In this document: in pieces, positions 1 through 6,816 of the stretch
How the letters are laid out: the number at the start of each line of letters is the position of its first letter
How positions within the stretch are numbered: position 1 is the first letter of the stretch
NCBI RefSeq assembly: GCF_014650955.1
Contig: NZ_BMVY01000012.1
Coordinates: 62,001 to 126,000 of the forward strand
Direction of reading: 5' to 3'
From: Streptomyces tauricus
GTDB taxonomy: Bacteria > Actinomycetota > Actinomycetes > Streptomycetales > Streptomycetaceae
Length of the DNA stretch: 64,000 nucleotides
Made by a program: the position numbers and the translations under genes
Notes under the pieces: model-generated
Seen by the model: the letters and a program-made list of their open reading frames with translations, nothing else
Database searches by the model: none
Told to the model about the DNA's origin: nothing

Positions 1-2643
1 GCTGCTGTCGCTGCCCTCTGCTGGGCCGGACGTGGCGCGGGGGCCGGGGGAACGGCCGCCGCCGCGGGCCCACCCGGCGCGGTAGGCCGCCATCCGGTCC
101 CGTACCGCTTCGGGGGTGCGATCGGCGTCGTCGTCCCGGTGACGTGCCGGGTCCGTGGGCTCTTCGGCGCGTTCAGCGCGCAGTTGCGGGGCGAGGCTGG
201 CCTGTCGTACGCGCCGCGGGAGGCCGTCGGACGCGTCGGACGGCTCGGCGTCCTCGGAGGAACGGTGCAGGCGCAGGGTGATCACCTCGGGCGGTGGTCC
301 GGCGTGCGAGCCGTCCGCCGACGCCTCCGCCGGGGCGGCTACGGGCGAGACGAGTGCGGGTCGCTCGATGTGGGCCTCCACGGAGTCCTGCCGTGGGGCT
401 GGCCCCACGGAGTCCTGTGGGGACGTGGGACCGGGCACGCGCGCGTACGCGCGTCCGGCCGCTTGTCCGGTAGCCCGTTCGACAGGCTGGTCCACCGGCC
501 GGCCGACAGGCTGTCCGGCAGGTCGCCCGACGGTCCTTCCAGCAGGTGGCTCGGCCTGGACGCGACGCGCACCGGAACGTTCCTCCGTACTCGTGTGCAA
601 CAGCGCGGTGGGAAGGAGGATCACGGCAGTGGTGCCTCCGTAGGGCGAGGTCCGCAGGTGCACCTTGATTCCGTGGCGGGCGGCGAGCCTGCTCACCACG
701 AAGAGGCCGAGCCGGTCGCTGTCGAACAGGTCGAGTGCCTGGGACTGCTCGATACGGCGATTGGCCTCGGCGAGGGTCTCCTTGCCCATGCCCAGTCCCC
801 GGTCCTCGACCTCCACGGCGTATCCGTTGCCGACCGGTTCGCCGGTGACCCGCACCCTGGTGTGCGGCGGTGAGAACTGGGCGGCGTTCTCGACGATCTC
901 GGCCAGCAGATGCGTGAGGTCGGCGATCGCGGCTCCCACGACCAGTGTCTCCGAGAGCTGTCGTACCTCCACGCGCGCGTAGTCCTCGACTTCGGAGACG
1001 GCGGCGCGCACCACGTTCGTCAGGGAGACCGGCATGCGCCATGCCCGGCCCGGGGCTGCTCCCGAGAGGATGATCAGGCTCTCCGCGTGGCGTCGCATCC
1101 GTGTCGTGAGGTGGTCGAGACGAAAGAGGTCGCTCAGCTCGTTCGGGTCCTCGGAGCGCCGCTCCATGCTGTCCAGCAGCCTGAGTTGGCGGTGGACGAG
1201 AACCTGGCTCCGGCGGGCGAGATTGACGAAGACACCGGAGATGCCACCTGCCAGCTCCGCGCGTTCGACGGCCGCGTGCAGGGCGGCACGGTGCACGGTG
1301 GTCAGGGCTTCCGCGACCTGCCCCGCCTCGTCCTCGGCGGGCGGCCCCGGCGGCGCCTCGGCACGGACGTCGATCTCCTCTCCGGCCCGCAGTTTCCGCA
1401 TGGCGTTCGGCAGTTTGCGCCGGGCGATCTCCAGGGCGCTGTTGCGCAGGGTCACCAGTTCGACGACGAGGCCGCGTCCGATGCGTACGGAGATGACCAG
1501 CGAGGCGGCCACGGCCGCGAGCCCCAGGAGGACCGCGGCACCCGCAGGCGACAGCAGGCCTCGCTGGAGGGGGTCGGCCCGTTCCGCGACGTCACTGCCG
1601 GCGTCCGCCTCCATGGTCCGCATGTCGTCCCGCACGCGCGCGTGAGCCGCGTTCCAGGTCGCCCCGTGCGCGGCCCCCAGGTCCGTCGCGCCCGCCGGAG
1701 CGGTGAGCACCACGTCCTCGACGGCCGTCATGTCGGCGTACGCGCGACCCTCCGTGAGAGCCTGCCAGGCGGCTCGTTCGGGTTCGCGGAGATCGACGAC
1801 GGCGGAGCCGGTGAGCAGCCTGCGCGTGTCGACCGCGCCGGTGAACAGCCGCAGCCGCTGTCCGTCGAGGGTCCCGGTGAGGCGGGCACCGGCGAGTACC
1901 GCGTCCTCCTGCGCCAGGGCCTCCCCCGCGCGGGAGAATTCGAGCAGTACGCGCGCGTCGGAGCCGATTTCCGCGTCCTGGATGCCGGTAAGCGCTCCGC
2001 TCACCCCGAAGGCCGACGCGATGGTTCCGGTGTACCGCCTGTGTGTCTCCTCCCAGCCGGTCCTGCGGTCGAGTACGGCGGTCCGCCGGGAGGGGAGCTG
2101 TTCCGCGTTGGTCACGAAGGATTCGAGGCGTGCGGCCACTCCGGGGGGCAGTTCCTCGCTGTCGGCCACGGTGCTGCCCGCTCCGAGGCGGAGTTCCGAC
2201 ACGGTCCGATCGGTGCGTGTGGCCAGCCTCTTGAGGGCGCGCTCCCGGTCGGCCGAGGGGCGCGTGGCGTACCGGACGGCCGCCACGCGTTCGTCCTGGA
2301 GCGCGATGACGGCCGTGGCGACCGGCGCGCGGACCTCGGAGTCCACCCGCTGCAACTGCCGCAGCCGTGCCACGTCCTGGGCCGTGGTGACGGTGGTGTG
2401 TGCCCAGAGGGCGAGCAGGGAGACGACCGGGACCATGAGCAGGCAGACGATCTTCGCCCGCACGGTACGGGGTCGCAGACTCCAGTTCGTCGCACGCGGG
2501 GGCGCGTTGCCCGACTCCGTGTCGTCGGTCTCCTCGGGCCCGGAGTCTTCGTCGGCCGGCGGTCCGGCATGCGCGCGACGGCCCCGTACCTGGGCCGTCG
2601 ACGGTTGCGCACCGTCTGTCGGGGTCCTTCGGGATGTACGCAT
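1..2643 (-). CDS. NIT-domain sensor histidine kinase, C-terminus cut by window edge
   Basis: This is a nitrate/nitrite-sensing-type membrane histidine kinase, the usual first gene of Streptomyces conservons, whose later genes (roadblock, DUF742, GTPase) would lie off the left edge. The frame is open for 881 codons to position 1. From the ATG at 2643 there is a charged N-terminal tail, a membrane helix (about residues 63-82, KIVCLLMVPVVSLLALW), an extracytoplasmic NIT region (about 95-340), a second helix (about 360-383) and a HAMP-like linker. The ATPase domain follows, with N box LAEIVENAAQFSPP and G box DRGLGM. A long Pro/Arg-rich tail ends in the family signature GLPRRVRQASLAPQLR and RTPEAVRDRMAAYRAGW, so only a few residues should be missing. 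AGAAGG precedes the ATG closely. Inference: it signals through the conservon G-protein module rather than a classical response regulator. Confidence 0.88.
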   Translation of the reverse strand, partial: MRTSRRTPTDGAQPSTAQVRGRRAHAGPPADEDSGPEETDDTESGNAPPRATNWSLRPRTVRAKIVCLLMVPVVSLLALWAHTTVTTAQDVARLRQLQRVDSEVRAPVATAVIALQDERVAAVRYATRPSADRERALKRLATRTDRTVSELRLGAGSTVADSEELPPGVAARLESFVTNAEQLPSRRTAVLDRRTGWEETHRRYTGTIASAFGVSGALTGIQDAEIGSDARVLLEFSRAGEALAQEDAVLAGARLTGTLDGQRLRLFTGAVDTRRLLTGSAVVDLREPERAAWQALTEGRAYADMTAVEDVVLTAPAGATDLGAAHGATWNAAHARVRDDMRTMEADAGSDVAERADPLQRGLLSPAGAAVLLGLAAVAASLVISVRIGRGLVVELVTLRNSALEIARRKLPNAMRKLRAGEEIDVRAEAPPGPPAEDEAGQVAEALTTVHRAALHAAVERAELAGGISGVFVNLARRSQVLVHRQLRLLDSMERRSEDPNELSDLFRLDHLTTRMRRHAESLIILSGAAPGRAWRMPVSLTNVVRAAVSEVEDYARVEVRQLSETLVVGAAIADLTHLLAEIVENAAQFSPPHTRVRVTGEPVGNGYAVEVEDRGLGMGKETLAEANRRIEQSQALDLFDSDRLGLFVVSRLAARHGIKVHLRTSPYGGTTAVILLPTALLHTSTEERSGARRVQAEPPAGRTVGRPAGQPVGRPVDQPVERATGQAAGRAYARVPGPTSPQDSVGPAPRQDSVEAHIERPALVSPVAAPAEASADGSHAGPPPEVITLRLHRSSEDAEPSDASDGLPRRVRQASLAPQLRAERAEEPTDPARHRDDDADRTPEAVRDRMAAYRAGWARGGGRSPGPRATSGPAEGSDSS

Positions 2644-2658
2644 GGCCTTCTCGCTGGG

Positions 2659-2763
2659 AGTGGTTCGGTGTGCGGTGATTCGGCGGACGGTGGTTCGACG
2701 CGCGGTGGTTCGGCAGGCGCAGGTTCGGTGGGCGCTGGATTGGCGGGCGCTGGTTCGGTGGGC
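2659..2763. repeat. Seven tandem 15-bp repeats upstream of the NIT kinase
   Basis: Seven back-to-back 15-bp units of the type GGTGGTTCGGCAGGC fill almost all the gap between the MHYT gene and the kinase start. A decayed eighth unit lies at 2764-2778. Units differ at 2-5 positions. The array ends about 16 bp upstream of the kinase ATG, so a change in copy number would move any upstream promoter relative to the gene. Confidence 0.85.
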
Positions 2764-2795
2764 GCGCCTTGCCGGGCGTCGGCCCGGGTTGGCCG

Positions 2796-3596
2796 CTAGG
2801 GGACGGCACTCGTGGGCGGCGCCAAGGGGCGGTCGTCGTCGACGGGCCGCTGGGCCGACGCGGAGGCCTCACGCTCGCCCGCTGTCGGGGAGAGCGCGAC
2901 GAACGCCGACGTCAGGAAGAGATAGGACCCGAGGCCGACGGCGAGGGGGAAGATGAACTGCATCGCCGTAGCCCCGGGCAGTGCCTCCCCGGAGGGTGTG
3001 ACATGGACGCCGACCGCCATCATCCCCGTGTAGTGCATGCTGCTGACCGCCCCGCCCATGACGAGCGAGGCGACGGCGACCGCGATCGGTGAGCTGATGT
3101 TGAGCGCCGCCCACAGTGCGGCGGTCGCCGCGACCACGGCGATGACGACGGAGACACCGACGAGCAACGGGTCGTACCGCACCTCGCCGTGCAGCCGCAG
3201 CGCGGCCATGCCCAGGTAGTGCATGCTCGCCACACCCAACCCGGTGGTCAGCCCGCCGAGGACGAGCGCGCGGCCCCGGTCCCGGCCGTAGCCCACGGCG
3301 AAGACGCCCGCACCGACGACGATCACCGCGACGAGCAGGCTCAGCACGGTGAGCGGCACGTTGTAGCGGATGTCGGTGCCGCTGACACCGAAACCGAGCA
3401 TCGCCACGAAGTGCATGGTCCAGATGCCCGTGCCGATCGCGGAGGCCGCGGTGAGCAGCCAGTTGCGGCGCGATGGGCCACACGCGGCGAGCCCGCGGAC
3501 CGTACAGCGCAGCCCGAGCGCGGCGCCGATGCATGCCATGACGTACGACAGCACAGGGGTAAGCCAGCCGAGCGTGGCGTGGTCCAGGTGTCCCAT
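2796..3596 (-). CDS. MHYT-domain integral membrane protein
   Basis: A 266-residue, seven-helix-type membrane protein with three copies of the MHYT signature: MHFVAM (about residue 61), MHYLGM (about 125) and MHYTGM (about 187). In the MHYT family the conserved Met, His and Tyr residues lie near the outer face of the membrane and are proposed to bind copper and sense O2, CO or NO. This one is a stand-alone sensor without GGDEF/EAL or kinase output. It lies directly upstream of and co-directional with the NIT kinase, so co-expression is possible. The ATG at 3596 has GGAG only 2 nt away, an unusually tight spacing. The C-terminus is hydrophilic. The family call is secure; the ligand is not. Confidence 0.88.
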   Translation of the reverse strand: MGHLDHATLGWLTPVLSYVMACIGAALGLRCTVRGLAACGPSRRNWLLTAASAIGTGIWTMHFVAMLGFGVSGTDIRYNVPLTVLSLLVAVIVVGAGVFAVGYGRDRGRALVLGGLTTGLGVASMHYLGMAALRLHGEVRYDPLLVGVSVVIAVVAATAALWAALNISSPIAVAVASLVMGGAVSSMHYTGMMAVGVHVTPSGEALPGATAMQFIFPLAVGLGSYLFLTSAFVALSPTAGEREASASAQRPVDDDRPLAPPTSAVP

Positions 3597-3775
3597 GGCT
3601 CCGGGACGCTAGTCCGGCCCGGGGCGCGCACAGGGGGCGCGTTTCGAAAGCTGTTGGAATATGGCGGAGAGGTGAGGGGGAACGATCGCGTCACGCTCGA
3701 ACGTGTGCACCGGCTCGCGTTTCGCGTCGCCGTTCGATCGGGTCGCTCACCATGCGATGCGGGATCATGCGGTGC

Positions 3776-4375
3776 ATGAGCGACGACCACACGCATGTCC
3801 AGGAGTTCTTCTCGGTTCGCGCGGCCGGCTGGGACGAGCGGTTCCCCGACGACGGCCCGGCGTACGCGGCAGCCGTCTCCGAGCTGGGGCTGCGGCAGGG
3901 CGATCACGTGCTCGACGCGGGTTGCGGCACGGGACGGGCCCTGCCGGCCCTCAGGGATGCCGTGGGGCCCTCCGGGGCGGTCTTGGGCGCAGACCTGACG
4001 TCGGCCATGCTGGAGGCGGCGGTACGGGCAGGGCGTGACCGGGCGGGGCAGTTGCTCCTCGCCGACGTGTCACGGTTGCCGCTGCGCGCACAGTCGCTTC
4101 ATGCGGTCTTCGCGGCCGGGCTCATCGCGCATCTTCCGAACCCGGCCGAGAATTTGCGGGAGTTGGCGCGGGTCGTACGGCCGGGCGGGACCCTGGCGCT
4201 CTTCCACCCGATCGGCAGGGCCGCTCTCGCGGCGCGCCAGGGACGGCAGATCACCCCGGACGACCTGCGGGCGGAGGCCAACCTCGGCCCGCTCCTGTCC
4301 GCCTCCGGCTGGCGCATGACCTCGTACGTGGACGAGGACGCCCGTTTCCTCGCACTGGCCGTGCGCCGTCCCTGA
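3776..4375 (+). CDS. Class I SAM-dependent methyltransferase
   Basis: A 199-residue methyltransferase of the Methyltransf_11/UbiE-like fold. Motif I is VLDAGCGTGRALPAL (SAM binding), the acidic strand is VLGADLTSAMLEAA, motif II-like LLADVSRLPLRAQ follows, and VVRPGGTLALF is motif III. I chose the ATG at 3776 (MSDDHTHVQEFF) because the N-terminal VQEFFSVRAAGWDERF is typical of the family; an in-frame upstream start at 3752 would add 8 residues. No clear Shine-Dalgarno sequence is visible, so translation may be leaderless. It is monocistronic, with a small hairpin downstream. The substrate cannot be deduced. Confidence 0.85.
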   Translation: MSDDHTHVQEFFSVRAAGWDERFPDDGPAYAAAVSELGLRQGDHVLDAGCGTGRALPALRDAVGPSGAVLGADLTSAMLEAAVRAGRDRAGQLLLADVSRLPLRAQSLHAVFAAGLIAHLPNPAENLRELARVVRPGGTLALFHPIGRAALAARQGRQITPDDLRAEANLGPLLSASGWRMTSYVDEDARFLALAVRRP

Positions 4376-4385
4376 AATGCCGCCC

Positions 4386-4401
4386 CGAACCGTGCGGTTC
4401 G
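4386..4401. terminator. Short hairpin after the methyltransferase
   Basis: CGAACCG and CGGTTCG form a perfect 7-bp stem with a 2-nt loop, 10 bp after the methyltransferase stop. There is no T tract, which is common in high-GC actinobacterial terminators. Confidence 0.45.
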
Positions 4402-4577
4402 CTGAACCACAGACGACCACCGGCCTGGCCGCGAGTCCATGATCGGCACGCTCGACCGGCGCGTTCGGTGAGGGTTCACGACACCGCCCCCTTCTGGTGT
4501 CGAAGTTTCAACTCTACGTTGAACAGAGACAAATGGGCGATGACCGAAGAAGCGGTACGCGGGGGAAGGTGGCCCGA

Positions 4578-4895
4578 ATGTCCGGCACGATGGCTCGACT
4601 CCGGAAGCTCTTTTCACGTCCACGGCCGGCTGAGTCCGGGCGCCCTGCGCCGTCGGCCGTGTCTCGTCCGAAGAAACAGACGCACAACTTGTTCGAAGCC
4701 GCGGCGGCCTATGTGGCGGCGGGTGTCGAGGACGACCAGGACGGCGTCGACGAAGCCGCGGCCTGGGTGTCACCGGAGGCTCTCTCCTTCGGTGTGAACG
4801 AGTTGGCGTGCCGGGCCGTGATCGCGCTCGCACGAGAACGCGACGAATCACCCACCGCGGTGGCCCGAACGCTCCTCGGCCTGCCGGTCGCCTGA
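4578..4895 (+). CDS. Small hypothetical protein
   Basis: A 105-residue protein I do not recognise. The N-terminus (SGTMARLRKLFSRPRP) is basic. The C-terminal half looks like a compact helical domain (NLFEAAAAYVAAGVEDDQDG, then ALSFGVNELACRAVIALARE, ending RTLLGLPVA). I chose the ATG at 4578 because GGGGAAGG lies 8 nt upstream; in-frame GTG 4497 and ATG 4533 are alternatives that add 27 or 15 residues. Coding bias supports a real gene. No transmembrane segment or catalytic motif is visible. Confidence 0.6.
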   Translation: MSGTMARLRKLFSRPRPAESGRPAPSAVSRPKKQTHNLFEAAAAYVAAGVEDDQDGVDEAAAWVSPEALSFGVNELACRAVIALARERDESPTAVARTLLGLPVA

Positions 4896-5098
4896 CTGGG
4901 CCGGGGCTGGGGTGGGGGCGGGGGCCGGGAACCAGTGATGAACCCGAGCCGGGGCGAAAGCGGAATGGGCGCGACCGCAGGTGGTCGTTTCGCCCTCGTC
5001 CTGGAGGATGGCCGCAGCTCCCCGCGTATTCCGGCCTCGTGACAACGGCCCCGGCGCGCATTAAGGTGCGCCGACGGATGTAGCGAGGGGAGGCTGGG

Positions 5099-5977
5099 AT
5101 GGCCGGGACGGACGATGAGGCCGTCGCCACCGGGGACGACGACGCACTGTATGTGCTGACGGCGGTGCTGTTGACGCCGGCGCAGTTCCCCAGCGTGCTG
5201 GGCGACGACTACCCGGAGGCCTGCGCGGCACTCGGCCTCGCACCCCTCGCCGACGGGTACGGGCTGGTATTGGGGCAGGACGGCGACGGCGCGCGGTGGA
5301 CCGTCGTCATCGACGACGTCTCGCTGGTGGCCGTCGCCATCGCTTCCTGGGACTGCGGCATGGAGTACGACCTGTCGCCGGACGACCGCTCGATGGTGGC
5401 CGCGCTGCCCGGGTGGCCGCTGGCCGTGGCGGTCGCGGCGCCCGGTGTGCCCGCCCCGCACGATCCCGCGCCCGACGTCGCGGAGCAGGCGCCCCTGTGT
5501 CCGCCGGACGCGTCCGCCTGGGGTGCGGCTCAGCGGCGCCTCGGTGCCGACGAGATCGCGCTGCAGTGGGCCGCCTGGCGTGAGCAGATCGACGAGACCG
5601 AATTCGCCGTTTCGACGGACGAGAAGCCCGCTCCGAGCGACGAGTCCGCCCGGACCGGCGGGGACCGCGTCAACGAAGCCGGGGACGGCGAGGACGGCGG
5701 ACGGGCACCACTCAGCGGTGTCCAGCGCGTTCTCTCCGAAGCGCACGCGTACGTGGCCAGCCCTCCGCCGCTCGGCCGCGTCCGCTCCTCCTTCGCCCCG
5801 GGGGACGCGCGGACGCTGCGCGCCGACGGTCCCGGCTGGTCGTTGGTCGCGCGGACCGACGACATCGCCTTCGTACTGCTCGACGAGAAGCCCGGCGAGA
5901 TCCTTCCGGTCGGCCGCGGGCCCGAATTGCCCGGCCTCCTGGAGGCCCTGGACAAGATGGCCGTACGCCCGAACTGA
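5099..5977 (+). CDS. Hypothetical acidic protein, two-part architecture
   Basis: A 292-residue acidic protein without a signal peptide or membrane helix. The N-terminal part (about residues 15-120, LYVLTAVLLTPAQFPSVLGD onward) reads as a mixed alpha/beta domain. A central Pro/Glu/Asp-rich linker (about 120-215) joins it to a C-terminal domain of about 75 residues that ends GRGPELPGLLEALDKMAV. The start has GGGGAGG 6-7 nt upstream of ATG 5099. I cannot assign a family or function. It resembles lineage-restricted Streptomyces hypotheticals, which is an impression and not a search result. Confidence 0.7.
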   Translation: MAGTDDEAVATGDDDALYVLTAVLLTPAQFPSVLGDDYPEACAALGLAPLADGYGLVLGQDGDGARWTVVIDDVSLVAVAIASWDCGMEYDLSPDDRSMVAALPGWPLAVAVAAPGVPAPHDPAPDVAEQAPLCPPDASAWGAAQRRLGADEIALQWAAWREQIDETEFAVSTDEKPAPSDESARTGGDRVNEAGDGEDGGRAPLSGVQRVLSEAHAYVASPPPLGRVRSSFAPGDARTLRADGPGWSLVARTDDIAFVLLDEKPGEILPVGRGPELPGLLEALDKMAVRPN

Positions 5978-6020
5978 ACCCGGCCGCCCAGGTCCGGCTG
6001 GATTTCTCGCACGCCGCACC

Positions 6021-6104
6021 CACCAGCTGCGGAAGTGCGGCGCACACGCACCGGCTTCGGGAGTGCGGCACGCACCCACCGGCTTCGGGAGTGCGGCACG
6101 CAGC
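6021..6104. repeat. Three tandem 28-bp repeats
   Basis: Three adjacent 28-bp units at 6021-6048, 6049-6076 and 6077-6104 share the core GCTTCGGGAGTGCGGCACGC. The last two are nearly identical. They lie downstream of the hypothetical gene ending at 5977 and before the convergent small membrane protein gene. Confidence 0.85.
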
Positions 6105-6235
6105 CGCCCGTGGACCACACCATCGGCAGGCCCACGAGCGGTGACGCCGTCATCCACTTCGTTCCGGAAGAGACCCGTTCTCCGGACCGGTGGAGCTCTG
6201 TGCTCCGGAGGAGAACCGACCGAGCGGGTGGCGCC

Positions 6236-6418
6236 TCAGCGGCCGAGTTCCTTGCGGCCGACGCGGCGCAGCCTGCGCCGCTGTGAGGGGTCCAGCGTCA
6301 GATACGCCGCCGCGGGAACTCCCAGGACGATCAGTAGGGCGGCCCACCAGGGCAGCCAGAAGAGCAGGACGATGCCGACCGCGACACCGCCTGCGGCTAT
6401 CTTCGCGTTCCTTGACAT
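6236..6418 (-). CDS. Small two-helix membrane protein
   Basis: A 60-residue protein: MSRNAKIAAG, then a hydrophobic stretch with a Trp-Pro-Trp-Trp kink (VGIVLLFWLPWWAALLIVLG) and a second short hydrophobic segment, ending in a strongly basic tail (RRRLRRVGRKELGR). The ATG at 6418 is preceded by AAGGAGG with an 8-nt spacer, one of the best ribosome-binding sites in the window, so it is very likely expressed. An in-frame ATG at 6442 would ignore that site. Tiny membrane proteins like this are common in Streptomyces; I know of no demonstrated role. Confidence 0.75.
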   Translation of the reverse strand: MSRNAKIAAGGVAVGIVLLFWLPWWAALLIVLGVPAAAYLTLDPSQRRRLRRVGRKELGR

Positions 6419-6816
6419 GTGCGTAGCCTCCTTAGCGGCCACTGCCGCTCTCTGTTCTGAGAACGGCCCCGCGCTCCCGGCGGTTCCGGACGGCGACCCT
6501 GATACGACCCTGAGGTGCGCCCCTAGCCGACCCTGAGAGGCTCTCCTCGTGCGTGTGCGTCAGGGCTTGACTATAGGAGCCCACGAGCCTCGTCTCGGCG
6601 TAAGGAATACCCAACTGCCCGCAATGAGTACGCACCAGGGGCTGGACGAGCCTGAGATGCGGCCGGGGGAAGGCCGGACCGCCCGGTGGGCCTGACACCA
6701 CCCCCAGGAAGCAGTGACTGGCATCACAGGCCGAACGCTTGGTTCGGTCTGTGCCGCGCTGTACCCTCGGCGACCTCCACCCCCGGTAGTCAAAATTGAG
6801 GAACACGCTCATCCCT
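6419..6816. other. 398-bp gap between divergent genes: repeats and a hairpin, no gene seen
   Basis: This gap separates the leftward membrane-protein gene from the rightward helicase gene and should hold both promoters. It contains three direct copies of CGACCCTGA (6494, 6505, 6528). A long imperfect inverted repeat lies at 6725-6753: arms CACAGGCCGAAC and GTTCGGTCTGTG, 12 positions with one G-T pair, and a 5-nt loop. The inverted repeat is 64 bp before the proposed helicase start and could be an operator or leader hairpin. I see no convincing -35/-10 pair. Confidence 0.5.

Noticed and set aside
910..2799. Long open frames on the plus strand opposite the NIT kinase
   Set aside because: They lie antisense to a gene with clear family motifs, have no recognisable domains and show amino-acid use typical of GC-rich antisense frames.
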